Below are positions 41,097-53,255 of a stretch of DNA of 64,000 nucleotides, one piece after another. The notes under the pieces are model-generated. The model was not told the DNA's origin. It saw only the letters and a list, made by a program, of their open reading frames with translations, and did no database searches. How positions within the stretch are numbered: the first letter of the stretch is position 1; each line of letters opens with the position of its first letter. Source of the DNA: Liopterus haemorrhoidalis (Eukaryota; Arthropoda; Insecta; Coleoptera; Dytiscidae). The position numbers and the translations under genes were made by a program. Where the stretch lies: the NCBI GenBank assembly GCA_963971575.1, contig OZ020613.1, forward strand, positions 49,284,250 to 49,348,249. The letters are read 5' to 3'.

Positions 41097-42007
41097 TTAG
41101 TGCATCTTTTGCGCGTGTCTAGTGAGAGATCTTGAGTCTGAAAATGCTTTATTACATTCCTCACATTTGAATGGCTTCTCTCCAGAATGTGTTCGTTTAT
41201 GCCTAATGAGATGTCCTGAAATTGAAAATGCTTTGTCACATTGATTACATTTGAATGGTTTCTCGCCAGAATGTATACGTTTGTGTCTAATAAGATTTGA
41301 TGAATCTGAAAATACTTTATCACACTGATTACATTTGAATGGTTTTTCTCTAGAATGCTTTCGTTTGTGTGTAATGAGATTTGATGATTTTGTAAAAGCT
41401 TTATTACACTGATCACATTTGAATGGTTTCTCTCCAGAATGGAGCCGTTTGTGTCTAATGAGATTTGATGACTGTGTAAATGTTTTATTACATTGATCAC
41501 ATTCGAATGGCTTCTCTCCAGAATGAACTAGTTTGTGATTCATCAGATTTATAGACTGGGAAAAGGCTTTATTACATTGTTCACATTTGAATTGCTTCTC
41601 TCCAGAATGAACTCGTTTGTGTATAGTGAGATTTGATGTCTGTGTAAATGCTTTATTACACTGATCACATTTAAATGGTCTCTCACCAGAATGCTTTCGT
41701 TTATGTCTAGTAAGAGTTGATAACTGTGTAAATGATCTATTACACTGATCACATTTGAATGATTCCTCATCAGAATGCTTTCGTTTGTGAGCAGTGAGGG
41801 ATCTTTCACGTGAAAATGTTCTGGTACACTGTTCACAGCTGAACAGTTTCTGTACCGAATGTGCTCGATTATGTTCAAGATGAAAACTATCTGGTTTTAA
41901 TGTTTCTGTGAGTATGATAAATTTGTTTGATGTTGGTTGTCTACACTTGTTGACGAATACTGACGAAACTTGACCTTCATCAGGATTACTGACAGATGTA
42001 TCTGCTG
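41097..42007 (-). CDS. ZNF-B last exon: nine C2H2 zinc fingers
   Basis: After a TTTCAG acceptor at 42008 the frame reads ADTSVSNPDEGQVSS, then a degenerate finger lacking its Cys pair (FHLEHNRAHSVQK), then nine fingers of the FKCDQCNKAFT...LIRHKRLHSGEKP type. The last ends RHAQKMH with four residues between its His residues. The stop is at 41097. The fingers are closely related to those of ZNF-A, but there are nine instead of 17, so copy number has changed since the duplication. Confidence 0.92.
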
Positions 42008-45000
42008 CTGAAATCAAACTTGCATTGATTAAAGAGACAAAAAATAAGTAATTGAAATAAAGATAATTTCTTATATAAAAGAGTAAAGTTCATTCACAAT
42101 AACTATGAAATCACGTCAAACTTGGTCAGTGTGACGTTTTGACCGGTCCTATTATCGATGTATAAACAGGTACTCATTGTAAGTATTAAATGCTTGAGAC
42201 TGAATCGACCCCAGAGCTGCGTGCACAATATCGGAAGATAAAAATCCAAAGAAGGTGGGCAGAATTCGAATCAGCGTCTCTGTGTTTCGTAATAATAATA
42301 ATAATAATCCTTAATTCAAGAAAGTTTACAAGTAAACAATTATTTAAAAATACAGTAAATGCAAGTTTTCATTTAGAAATTCTTTAACAGAATAGTAGGC
42401 TTGTTTGGCAAGGATTTTTTAAAAATGTATTTGAATTTCTTCGCGTTTATCTATCATGGGCGGGCATTTTATTGAAAATATTGCATCCAATATTCATTCT
42501 TATCGTAACTTCCAGTTAGACATAGTGACATAGTTAGATTTTCTGTGGATCGGATGTTGTGAATATGTAATTCTTTGCGCATACAAAGATTTCCATCAAT
42601 TTTCTATATTTCCATGACTTCGTACTTTTCTCTTGTATTCAAAATTTTCAAAAAATGTATAAAATAATAACTCTTACGGATGTTTTTCCTTTATGTAATT
42701 TCCACGACAATTCTACTCCCGCACCCTGTATAGTAATTCAAGAATTACAATTAACACTGGAAACAGGGTTGCCACCTAAGGCCTTACTCTGACCAGAGCA
42801 AAAAAAAAATTGTGTTTTAAACAGAGATGTGTCGGATCACATAAAAGCCAGATCTGCGGATACAGATACGGATAGGGATTATTTGATTTCCGATCCGTGG
42901 ATACGGATACGGATCTTCCATCTAAGTACAAAGACCTTGAAGCGATAGTTTGATATAGATCGCGCTGTTCCTATAGATCATTCAATTGTTAGAATGCAGT
43001 ACAGGTGAAATGCAGTTGCGAAAACCACCAGCAATTTATGTGATTATATGACTTAACATCAGTCTAAACGCCAAAATAAAATTTACTCCACCCTGGGCAT
43101 TTTTAGATGCAAGCTTGTATGAAAACTAATTCAATTTTTTCTATTAGATATTTGTTTAAATTCCGCCTTAGAAAAACGGATCCGGCCCCGAGTATGGATT
43201 TTTATTTTTTGCAGATCATCCGCGGATACCGATAGCAGGCACACCAGTAGTGTTAAATATAATCCATTGCTCGTCTGAGTAAGCCATGATATATATTTTT
43301 TTTTTGTTTGGTTGCACAAAATTTGACATTAAAAAATAATGACATTCTTCCAATCTTATTTGTATATTTATGTTCAATTAATATACTTGAACATATTATC
43401 AACTCATATTAAATAAAATCTATTAAATAGAAAAAACTCTATTTTTTGGATATTTTATTTCCACATGTCTAGTTCTTTTTCGTGGCTACCAACAAAACTT
43501 CCACCCTACCATAGCCTACTACGATAAAGAAACATCGTGAATGGATTTTAAGTAAATATTTATTATATATACAATATATGCTTCATAAAATAAAAAAAGA
43601 AAATCACAAAAGCGATGAAAGGGAGGCGTAGATATTCAGAAAATACTTGAAGTGTAGGAAAGGCAGAAAACGTGTAAAAAACCGTCAGTATTATATAAAA
43701 AAGTTGGATGTTTATATTTCGCGCGACCCGAAGAAATACGGATCGAACCTGGAACCCGGACACAAACCTGTAAAACCCGGAATCTCTAGGTCAGATCTGA
43801 AGAGGTGGCAACCCTAACTAGAAATAAAGTTCAAATACTTGTTATTCAAGTAAAACAAATTGAAATTAAAATATTCCAAAACATTTATTCGAACAATTAT
43901 TTGGCGTTTTTCTAACTATCACAATTCACATTAGCTCCTTTACTACCAAGTAAATATTCAATGAAAACCAGTGAAATAAATTTAGTTTCTCGCCTAAACT
44001 GTTTTGGCATATGGCTGTTAAAGCCCATTCCAGTTAACTATAAAATAATGTCACACTTAATTATTATGATAACAGTATTGGAAAATTACAACTATCATAA
44101 CAGTATTATATTACTGACTGACCTGTATCTTGTTCAGCTGCACTTTCTTCACAGTCACCCTTCTCTGCACATTCAGACTTGATGTCAATCTCCTCAGTGA
44201 TGATAATATTAGTAGTGTAGTCATACTGGGATATGTCGTCAGTAGATGATATGTAACATGTCTTCCGAGCATCATGGCTTTCTGAAATATAAATACTCAT
44301 TTACGATTATTATATTATACAACTTTGTTTAAAACGTAAATATCTTTTCAGCCCACTCGCAACACGGAAATTAATCAAAATAAGTTAATTCTAACATTCA
44401 CTGAAAATGTGCTTTAAAAAAATTGTCTCACACCTCTGGGTTTAATCTAAAATACTGAAAAATTTGGAAGTAATGATCATTGATGTGAACCGGAATAGTA
44501 TACAAATTTTTGATCAGATTAGATCATTTTTTTTTAAAACATTGCATTCTTCGTCTTTTTGAAACACTAGGTATTTTTTTAAGTTTATGACTAAATTATG
44601 GCTAGTAAAAATGTTATTGAACTTTTGCTAGGATAAAGATATATCGATAAAGATATTTTGAAATAAAAAAAATAAATAAATAAATAAATTAAAAGTGACA
44701 AATATCGAAATTTGAATCTGTGTTTACTAGTGTCTCATCGCTGAGCACTAAGGGGTACGTGAAGGTACTCCCAAAAAGATACGACCATTATAGGCCCATT
44801 TTTTCATCCACTTATAGTTCTGGATACGTAACAAGTAATTAAATTTAAAAGTTATACTTAAATTGGTATGCAGTTTCAGCATTATATATGTAGTTAGAAA
44901 ACCAGAGAGACAGTCCACCTACTTATTCCAGACCGCGCCGTCAGGGTGGCATCACTTGTCACACAGGCGTGCACATCACGCATCAAGCAACCCGTAACAA

Positions 45001-45736
45001 CACTCTGTTTGTTGGGTTGCGACAATTCTAGTTAGTTCCTTTGCCACCAGGGTGGCGTTATTTGTCATATGCGTACCCGCAATACCACGTTGTTTGTTTA
45101 GTTTCAGCAATACTGGTTGGTTCCTCTATTTGTCGCCAGAGTAGCGCCACCTGTCACGCATGTGTGCGTTTAACATTTTAGGGAACCCACAGTACTGTCA
45201 CAGAACCGGCACCTGATATCTACTCAACCCAGGCATGAATATTGCCATGAAAAATGTAAAACAGAGGATCAAATCTGGCAAACAGTCACCAGTGATCTAC
45301 TTACCAGTGTTTGCGACAGTTGCATCCTCTTGTTTACCTCCTTTACTTTCACTGGTGTCTCCATTTTCTGACTTAATGTAAATCTTTTCTATGTTGATGT
45401 TACCACGATACATGACGTCAGTTGCTCCAGATATGGAACTGATACCTGAAATAAATACATTAAAATGAAATATAAAGGAAGTATACAGTGTAAAAATAAA
45501 TATTACTTAATTATAAATATATGTTCACTAATCAAACTTCTCTAATTCGCCTGAAATAAATTGAACTGTGAGATAGGAATAATAATAAAGTTAGCTCTAC
45601 TAACCAATATTTGAAGCAGCTGCATCACTTTTGTCTCCTTCACATTCAATGGTGTCTCCATTTTCAGACTTGATTTCAGTTTTTTCTATCTTGATACTAT
45701 TATGATATACAGTGTCTTTTTCTCCATAACTGGTAC
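41097..45736 (-). CDS. ZNF-B: C2H2 zinc-finger gene, 5' end outside window
   Basis: Minus-strand exons 45605-45736, 45305-45445, 44123-44281 and 41097-42007 join in frame, all phase 1. The first three encode acidic modules with EKTEIKSENGD, EKIYIKSENGD and EEIDIKSECAEKGD; the last encodes nine C2H2 fingers. The gene is a paralogue of ZNF-A: the 44123-44281 exon matches ZNF-A exon 3, and the two upstream modules resemble one another and ZNF-A exon 2. No initiator exon was found up to 64000. The intron beyond 45736 seems to resume at 63882 after an 18-kb insertion, so the start probably lies past the window. Likely nuclear DNA-binding protein; target unknown. Confidence 0.75.
42764..43816. mobile_element. 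hAT-like element in ZNF-B intron, 1.05 kb
   Basis: The ends CAGGGTTGCCACCT and (inverted) TAGGGTTGCCACCT are flanked by ACTGGAAA (42756-42763) and ACTAGAAA (43817-43824), an 8-bp duplication with one change. Inside, 42829-43250 may be a further nested element (CAGAGATGTGTCGGATC at its left). Non-coding. Confidence 0.75.
44123..44281 (-). CDS. ZNF-B acidic module exon (paralogue of ZNF-A exon 3)
   Basis: 159 nt, acceptor ATTTCAG, donor ACAG/GTCAGT, phase 1 at both ends. It encodes SSTDDISQYDYTTNIIITEE followed by IDIKSECAEKGD. The flanking intron sequences also resemble those of ZNF-A exon 3. Confidence 0.8.
44425..44750. repeat. Fragment of the R1 dispersed repeat
   Basis: CACACCTCTGGGTTTAATCT and the following GTGAACCGGAATAGTA... 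TTTTTGATCAGATTA match the middle of the R1 repeats at 48928-57600. It lies in a ZNF-B intron. Confidence 0.6.
44930..45170. repeat. Imperfect tandem repeat of about 95 bp
   Basis: Two and a half diverged units: (C)AGGGTGGC(A/G)T...TTGTCA...GCGT(G/A)C then CACTCTGTTTGTT / CACGTTGTTTGTT and GGTTAGTTCCT / GGTTGGTTCCT. Starts at about 44950, 45053 and 45135. Confidence 0.55.
45305..45445 (-). CDS. ZNF-B acidic module exon
   Basis: 141 nt with acceptor TTTCAG and donor GTAAGT, phase 1 at both ends. It encodes SSISGATDVMYRGNINIEKI, then YIKSENGDTSESKGG and ends VANT. It is similar to the next exon upstream, so the two probably arose by exon duplication. Confidence 0.8.
45605..45736 (-). CDS. ZNF-B acidic module exon (first in window)
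   Basis: 132 nt with acceptor TTTTAG and donor GTTAGT, phase 1 at both ends. It encodes TSYGEKDTVYHNSIKIEKTE, then IKSENGDTIECEGD and ends AAASNI. The upstream intron is cut 20 bp away by the PLE-bordered insertion. Confidence 0.78.
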
Positions 45737-46084
45737 CTAAAATAAATATGTTAGGGGTTTTTTGGATTTCCATCGAATAAATATAATGTCAATTGTGTAT
45801 AATCTCTATTCTAGTTATAGCAACTAGTTTAGCTCAATTCAAGCATTATCAAAGCTACAAAAAAAAAAAAATTAAATCTGAAATTTTTTTTAATTCTGAG
45901 CTGGTGAAAAGCCATTTCACCAGCATCCCCTTGGATCTAGTCCAAGACAGCATACGTCCACCGATGGGAATATATTCGTCAAAACACAGACATGGTCATC
46001 GATAAATTCATTAGCGCTATCTCATTTTGCTACAATTCGTCAATATTTAAATTCAATGGTAATCACTATTAAGAAATTTCAGCC

Positions 46085-46601
46085 GCCCTAGCTGAAATGG
46101 TCATGTTTCGTTTAGAAATAGAGGTTTTACAGTCGCCGGACTATACACCCTACTTCTATTTCCGCTATGTTGATGACATAATCACTGCAGTCCCCTCAAA
46201 TTGTATTGACGACATAATTTAAAATTTCAAAAAAGTCAATTCTAACATTCAATTCATACTAGAAAGGGAAAAATGAATGTATTAATGTCACCCTCATACG
46301 CGGTCGTAACAATCATATCCTCACCAACTGGTACCAAAAACCCACCGCATCAGGACGTTATCTTAATTATTTCTCCCATGTCCCGCAAAAATTCAAAATC
46401 AATGTGGCCAAAAATTTAGCCTACCGAGCTACCTTATTATCACACGAAAAATTTCACCATGACAATTTTAATTCCACTAACAAATCACTGAGAACGAATT
46501 CCTATCCTAAAAAACTCATAGAAAATATCATCAATACTTGCTCCACGGACATTCACACCTCAGAAAATACAAACAGACCACAGGACACAAATTATACTTA
46601 A
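46085..46601 (+). pseudogene. PLE reverse transcriptase remnant
   Basis: Reads YFYFRYVDDIITAVPSN (catalytic YVDD) and, after stops and frame changes, ILTNWYQKPTASGRYLNYFS and NLAYRATLLSHEKFH, the thumb region of Penelope-type reverse transcriptases. Weaker remains continue to about 46785 (RQLQRILTPLNIKIAKK). Decayed. Confidence 0.8.
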
Positions 46602-46798
46602 ATTACCGCCCCTCATATACCCAAACTGACAAGACAATTACAAAGAATACTGACACCTCTCAACATAAAAATAGCAAAAAAATACTAACAATCTAAGAAA
46701 TACCATTTTTACCAATATCAAAGATAAAATTGACAAACTAAACAGAGTCTGTTTAGTCTGACAGACCCAACATTATATTCCAAATTACGTGTTCTGAT

Positions 46799-47889
46799 AC
46801 CCGGTTGCAAGAATTAGGATCAAATGGCGTGATATCCGATCAACGTTGATTTGCATCAAATCGTGTATCAAACTATTGCAAGAATACAAATTACCTCTTG
46901 ATCGCAGAACAAATTGCGCATTAAATTGATACCCGAAAATTCAACGATCAAGCCAAATTCGTACCGCCATTTTATGTTAAATATTTTGACGTATGACATT
47001 GATCTCGTTTGGAAACATTTTTATTATCGTTTATCCTTTTTTTAAAATCATTTTTATACTGTAATATAAGCACACCAAATATGAAAACACTTGGACGCTG
47101 AGTAAACCACAAAATTTTACATAAAATAGAAGTACAGAGAAGAAAAAAGTGCATTCAATAAGTCGCTTTTCTCTCATTCGGTAAAATTTTCCCCCCGTTT
47201 AAAAGAAACTTGTTTTGCCATTTCTCTAAAAATACTGTCTAAAAAAGTATCTAAAAATGTCTATAAATATATGTATAAATAATGTGTAAGAAAATGTATA
47301 AAAAGTAAAATAATTTGTAAGAAAATGTATAATAAATAAAATAATATAAAGAGAAGAAAAGCTATTTAAGTATAAAATAATGGAAAAAACTAATTTAATT
47401 TTAATTAAGCAACTAACAGGCAATTCTAATCTAATACAAAATATGAAAAAATATAATATGTAAATTAAAATGTAATATTAATAACTAAAAGGAAAGTAAC
47501 AATTTAAATTATTGTAGTGTAACAAAACTAATGATAGTAAATAAATAAACTAATATGTAAACTAATAAACTAATATTTAAACTAATAAACTTATTTTGAA
47601 ACTAATAAACTAATATTTAAACTAATAACAAATATTTAAACTAATATTCAAACTAGTAACAAACTAATTATGTGTAATATGGCAAGTTTACGTCGCTAAC
47701 AATTTGCCAGATGGAATAAAATTTTAGGTTAGAATAGTTCATTCACAATTACTTGCCCCAGTAAAAATTATGAAATGAACGATCAATTGATCTTGCAGTC
47801 AAACAATGGTGTTAAAATTTAATCTGGTATCAACGGTGATTTGAGAACAGTTGATCTGAGAATTGATCTCCAGTCTTGCAACCGGGCGT
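46799..47889. mobile_element. Inverted-end element (CCCGGTTGCAAGA ends)
   Basis: ACCCGGTTGCAAGAATTAGG on the left and, inverted from 47889, GCCCGGTTGCAAGACTGGAG form inverted ends, each followed by GATCAA-rich sequence. I could not settle the target duplication. Ends with CCGGTTGCA are known among insect Harbinger-type MITEs, but without a transposase the superfamily stays open. The segment 47520-47665 is a run of (AAACTAATAAACTAATATTT)-like repeats. Confidence 0.5.
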
Positions 47890-47957
47890 GAATGTTCCAA
47901 AAGATATACCGGGGAATCAAGACAATATTTGAAAAAAAAGAATATCTCAACAAATTA

Positions 47958-47959
<2 letters not shown>

Positions 47960-48019
<60 letters not shown>
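47960..48019. repeat. (AT)n microsatellite
   Basis: About 30 uninterrupted AT units. Confidence 0.95.
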
Positions 48020-48023
<4 letters not shown>

Positions 48024-48927
48024 TGCCCTCCCGAAACTCCCAGACCAGGCATTTCACAACCAGTTTGAGAAAACTGTCTAATTAGCTGTAGTTTGATAGC
48101 TTATTTATGAAAAACCTGCGTATAAAACAATCAGTACAGTAATTAATGATTTTACATCTACACGGACTTTTCAGCCCGACGTAATTTATTTTATTCATAA
48201 CAGATGGCGCTTTTGTCAACAACCTGTGATGATGGTTTGAAAACATGCTAAGTCGGTTCGTGTCTTAATACGACGTATTTTATCCACAAATAAACCAATA
48301 TTCGTTCCTAAACTTGCCGAGCCGGCAGCACTATTCAACTCCGCTTGCAGTCACTAAATTATAACAGTCTGGACATTAGATTTACCGCGATAAGTTTTAC
48401 CGCCATTATTTGTGCCAATAATGCTTACTTTTGCTAGCGTTTATCTGTATACAGAAAAAGATAAAATGGATACGAGTAAAAAAAAATCTTTACTGCCTCA
48501 TCGTAATAAGTATGTATACGTTAATACATTAGAAGGCAATAAATGTTTGTGACTGATTACGTCATTGTTTTTCTAGCCTATCCCAATTTCTTTGGTATTT
48601 TAAAGTTAACAAACAATTAGGTATACTTTCTACCAGATTGCTCTACTACGGAGCGTGACGTAACAGATTGATTTCAGAGTGATTGCAGAGCAATCTCAGA
48701 TCAAATCTCTATTTACATATCGAAAACGCTATAAGTCTGAGAATTGACTATGAGTACGGGCCTTAATAACATTTTTCTTTGGCAAGAATTTAAATATATT
48801 CACAATAAACATTCTTTGGTATATATTTTGGTAAAATAACGTATTATAATATTTGGATGATGAATGAATTTGTTCCAACAAATTGGGTTCACTTAATAAG
48901 TAATTATAGAATTGTTTACAGTCCATT
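48020..48927. other. No gene recognised
   Basis: AT-rich sequence between the microsatellite and the first R1 repeat. No transposon ends or open frames of interest. Confidence 0.4.
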
Positions 48928-49965
48928 TTTAGGGTTTTGTAGGTATGACCAAAAAACCCTTATACCGTCATTTTGTCGTCTGTCAGTCTGTTCGGTAAAA
49001 ATTGTGGTCAAACGGCTAAACCTAGAGAGTTGAAATTTGGCATGCTTTTACAACTCTTTGACCCGCACATAGGAAAAATACTAAAACATTTTAAAAACAT
49101 ATCCCACTAAAAATATATACAAATATGTGCTCATCGAAAAAAATATATTTTTTTTTAAATTCTGAGTAGGATATTAAATGAAAGCCCTTAGTACGTGGAT
49201 TAAATATCAAAATTTTATTTTTGCAAAATAAATTATTTTGACGCTATTTTTGCCAAAATTATGCAAAAAAATTTTTGTCCCACACCTGTAGCCCAGATGG
49301 TTTAAATTAAAAATCTGAAAAAATTCTAAGTAATGTACATTGTTGTGAACCGGAATAGTACAACAGGAGTTTTTGATCAGATTATGTTTTCGGAAAATAA
49401 CGCATTTTTTGTATTTTTAACTAAAATACGTTAAATATTTAATTCGCTATGTAACACAGTAGATAAGTAAGGGCTGATAGCGTAGTCGATTTCGTCGTTG
49501 GTTAGTAATTTGCAAACTAGAGTACGAATCCGGTCAGTTTTGATTTTTCTGTTTTTTTTTTTTTATTTTTATTTTGTTTAAATTATTTTGTCAAAATTCT
49601 AGTTCTATTTTGGTAAATATTGCATTTAATTTTGAAAAGCCTAGATTTAATAACCAGTGGGAGGTGTTCAAATTATAATTTAATCCTGTTTGAATGTATA
49701 CGAAATCAGAGGACGGGGCTTATGATTTATGCAACCAATGGAAGCGGTAATGGCGCAATTTTCAAAATATAACCTAACCTAACCTAACGTAACCTAACCT
49801 TGCTATATAAAAAAAAAAATACTGCACATATTTAGAAACTTAAATAATGGTATTAGGCATGTCGAAAAAATATTTTGACATAAAATTAGTTTTGGCATCC
49901 CAAATAATCATCAATCAGTTACTAAATACCTGCAAACTCTGAAATGTGTGAAAATTCACACTTCA
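48928..49965 (+). repeat. R1 dispersed repeat, copy 1
   Basis: Starts TTTAGGGTTTTGTAGGTATG, then ACCAAAAAACCCTTATACCG and GTTGAAATTTGGCA. It continues through a tRNA-like stretch (49471-49535) and (AACCT)n at about 49764-49800, and ends near the palindrome at 49946-49961. Four further copies lie at 50885-51835 (broken), 52303-53255, 54247-55260 and 57031-57600 (partial), plus a piece at 44425. No coding capacity. Class unknown: it may be a composite SINE or a non-autonomous Helitron-like element. Confidence 0.7.
49471..49535 (+). repeat. tRNA-like segment of R1 repeat
   Basis: GGGCTGATAGCGTAGTCGAT with an A-box-like TAGCGTAGTCG, then about 30 bp later a B-box-like AGTACGAATCC. The same segment is found in the copies near 52825 and 54770 (with AGTCCGAATCC). 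Probably of tRNA origin, not a functional tRNA. Confidence 0.45.
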
Positions 49966-49979
49966 CATCAATTTTTGAA

Positions 49980-50062
49980 ATTTTTACTATTAAATTACTT
50001 TTTTTTAGGGGCCTACTTTTTTTGCGCTTCAGGCCCCCCTAACCCTAAATCCGGCCCTGAGT
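49980..50062. repeat. hAT-type end (CAGGGCCGGATTTAGGG)
   Basis: Read inverted from 50062 the sequence is CAGGGCCGGATTTAGGGTTA followed by GGGGGGCC. This is a common type of hAT terminus in insects. No partner end located. Confidence 0.45.
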
Positions 50063-50119
50063 TTGTTTAACAGTACCAACATATATTATAACAAAAAAAA
50101 AAAAAATTACTGAAAATCA

Positions 50120-50785
50120 TATATTTGATGAATTAATTGGAGGATTTCTAAGTGTTCGATATTTTTAAAGTTCTCATCCAAAACTGGAACAATTTTGTAA
50201 TTCTCACACAAAAATCCCGACCGTTCAAATCAGCTTCATATTTAATTGTAAGGTCCATAACGTATTTGTTGAGAGCTGTGCCGTAACAAGGCCGGAGCAA
50301 CAGGAGCAACAAGGGTACAGGCCCGGGGCCCAGATAGAGGGGGGTTGCAAAGGAAAATACTAATTCATCACTTGTATTTGAGTAAGGGCCTTGTTTTAGC
50401 TCATTAGGTAGTTGTACTATAAAAGTGAGGACTTTTTTCAGGTCATCATTTATAGGGGGGCCCAATTATAAAAGCTTGCCCAGGGCCCAAAAAAATCTAA
50501 TTACGGCTATGGTTGAAAGTATCTTGATGGAGCGAAGTAATGTTTGAACCGCCGAGGAAATCGAAATCTTGTGACACCTGTCGAAGTTTTTCAAATCTAC
50601 AAATTTGCTCAACAACTATGTCATTAGTCTGGACATATGTTAAACGAAATTATTCAGATTCATTTAAATAGGCATTTGAAGCTTCATAATCAAATTGTTT
50701 ACGAATCTTACGCTTCCTTTTTTCTTTAAACACAGGTTTGATATCCACAAGTTTAGCCAGATCTGTTCTTTTTCATAAAAAGTTC
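50120..50785 (-). pseudogene. hAT transposase fragment (ZMYM1-like)
   Basis: The minus strand reads KPVFKEKRKRKIRKQFDYE, YVQTNDIVVEQICRFEKLRQ and FDFLGGSN; beyond the nested MITE it reads NKYVMDLTIKYEADLNGRDF and FQFWM. The order and motifs fit the C-terminal half of zinc-finger-MYM/TTF-type hAT transposases. Two stops are visible. Only the C-terminal half remains. Confidence 0.6.
50276..50511. mobile_element. hAT-type MITE, 236 bp, nested in hAT fragment
   Basis: The ends CTGTGCCGTAAC and (inverted) CATAGCCGTAAT are flanked by GTTGAGAG (50268-50275) and GTTGAAAG (50512-50519), an 8-bp duplication with one change. GGCCCGGGG/GGGCCC tracts lie inside both ends. Confidence 0.75.
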
Positions 50786-50884
50786 CAAACTCTTCATTTC
50801 TAATTTCAACTATTGTATTTCAAAGAAAGTAAAAATCCTATTTGGTATATAAAGTTTTTTGCATCTGAATATGTTTCCTCATTT

Positions 50885-51835
50885 TTAGGGTTTTGTAGGT
50901 ATGACCAAAAAACCCTTATACCGACATTTTGTCGTCTTTCTGTCTGTCTGTTCGGTAAAAATTGTGGCCAAACGGCTTAACCTAGAGAGGTAATTTAGTT
51001 CAGATTTAATATAAATAATCTTATTTTGTAAATTTATGTTTAACCTGAAACTAAACTTTGTTAAACGTTTGATTTTCATTTGTGCATGGCAACTGTTATT
51101 TTCAGATAAATATACAAAAATTATTGTGTGCTTTTTTTCAAACAAATTGGGATTTTTTTGGGATTGAAATTATTGAGTGTAAAATCTAACAGTTTGAGTT
51201 TTATGGCTATGTACAGTTGTAAATTCCCCTGTGGTTAAGCAAGGTCTTATGAGATAAGAGAACACCTGCTGTTTACTATATGATATAATTTAATCATTAA
51301 TACATTGTTCCATTACTCGACAAAAGTAAGAGCGGTCGAAGTTTCCCGTTCTGAAAGTGTACGACATTAACCTTTTCAGGCATTATCTTTTATGGCAAAC
51401 AAATGTTTTGGCCCTATTTCCAACAGATTTCCAAAGGGTCATTGGCTCTCTGCACTGATGACTAAATTGCCGCGCGTGTAATAGCGCTGGTGTGTATAGG
51501 CCATAAGGTCTGTCCGGTAAAAATTGTGGCCAAACGGCTAAACCTAGAGAGTTGAAATTTAGCATGCTTTTACAACTCTTTGACCCGCACATAGGAAAAA
51601 TACTAAAACATTTCAAAAACATATCCCCCTAAAAATATATACAAATATGAGCTCATCGAAAAACAAAAATATTTTTTTTAAATTCTGAGTAGGGTATTAA
51701 ATGAAAGCCCTTAGTACGTGGATTAACGATCAAAATTTTATTTTTGCAAAATAAATTATTTTGTCGCTATTTTTGCCAAAATTATGCAAAAAATGTTTTG
51801 TCCCACACCTGTAGCCCAGATGGTTTAAATTAAAA
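50885..51835 (+). repeat. R1 dispersed repeat, copy 2 (broken)
   Basis: The R1 start is at 50885-50990. About 500 bp of unrelated AT-rich sequence follows, then R1 resumes at about 51508 (GTCCGGTAAAAATTGTGGCC) and runs to 51835. Confidence 0.65.
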
Positions 51836-51838
51836 AAT

Positions 51839-53255
51839 ATTAAATAACACAACAGATACCCAGTAATATTTTCTATAAATATTCAGTTGGTTGATTGTAG
51901 CAATAAAGATTACCAGAGACTTGCACATAAACAATGCCTCTAATATTATCTAATTTTTAGTTATCACTTTTATTCAGATGGTACAGAATAACAGAAAATA
52001 AACTAAATCAAATAAATGTACTTATTTTTTTTACAGAGACCACATACCTACTCAGTATCATATATTTAGTTGCAAAAAAAAAACATTGTTTCAAGTAATT
52101 TTCCTAGAAAAATATTTCAAGTATAAAACATAAAATACTCAATACAATGTACTAAATACTGTATTTGAAATACAAAGCGTGTTTGAAATAGTATTTCACA
52201 AAAACTTTATTTGAAATATTCACAATTCGGGTATGTTAATGTCTGAAATGTAATTCAAGCATTTATTAGGTGTAATAAGCAAAAATTAATGTGAAGTGTG
52301 AAGTTTTGTATGTATGATCAAAAAACCCTTATACCGTCATTTTGTCGTCTGTCTGTTAGGTAAAAATTGTAGCCAAACTGCTAAACCTAGAGAGTTGAAA
52401 TTTGGCACGCTTATACAACTCTTTGACCCGCACATAGGAAAAATACTAAAACATCCCCCTAAAAATATAAACAAATATGAGCTCATCGAAAAAAAAAATA
52501 TTTTTTTAAAAGTCTGAGTAGGGTATTAGATGAAAGTCCTTAGTACGTGGATTAACGATCAAAATTTTATTTTTGCAAAAGAAATTATTTTGACGCTATT
52601 TTTGTCAAAATTGTGCAAAAAAATTTTTGTCCCATACCCTGTAGCCCAGATGGTTTAAATTAAAAATCTGGAAAAATTCTAAGTAATGTACATTGGTGTG
52701 AACCGGAATAGTACAACAGGAACTTTTGATCAGATTATCTTTTCGAAAAATAACGCATTTTTGTGTTTTTAACTAAAATACGTTAAATATTTAATTCGCT
52801 ATGTAACACAGTAGATAAGTAAGGGCTGATAGCGTAGTAGATTTCGTCGTTGGTTAGTAATTTGCAAACTAGAGTCCGAATCCTGTCAATTTTAATTTTT
52901 CTATTTTCTTTTTTATTTTTATTTTGTTTAAACTATTTTGTCAAAATTCTAGTTATATTTTGGAAAATGTTGCATTTAATTTTTAAAAGGGTAAATTTAA
53001 TAACCAGTGGGAAGTGTTGAAATTATAATTTAATCCTGTTTGAATGTATACGAAATCAGAGGGCGGGGCTTATGATTTCAGCAACCAATGGAAGCGGTAA
53101 TGGCGCAATTTTCAAAATATAACCTAACTAAACCTAACCTAACCTTGCTATATAAAAAAAATACTGCACATATTTAGAAACTTAAATAATGGTATTAGGC
53201 ATGTCGAAAAAATATTTTGACATAAAATTTGTTTTGGCATCCCAAATAATCATCA
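51839..53255 (+). repeat. 1.42-kb duplication, first copy
   Basis: It starts ATTAAATAACACAACAGATA and includes R1 copy 3 (from 52303) with its tRNA-like segment and AACCT run. The second copy is 53781-55207, offset 1942 bp, with only scattered differences (for example an A-run of nine versus twelve). Confidence 0.9.

Noticed and set aside
49471..49535. Functional tRNA gene
   Set aside because: The segment recurs inside several R1 repeats and lacks a clean cloverleaf.
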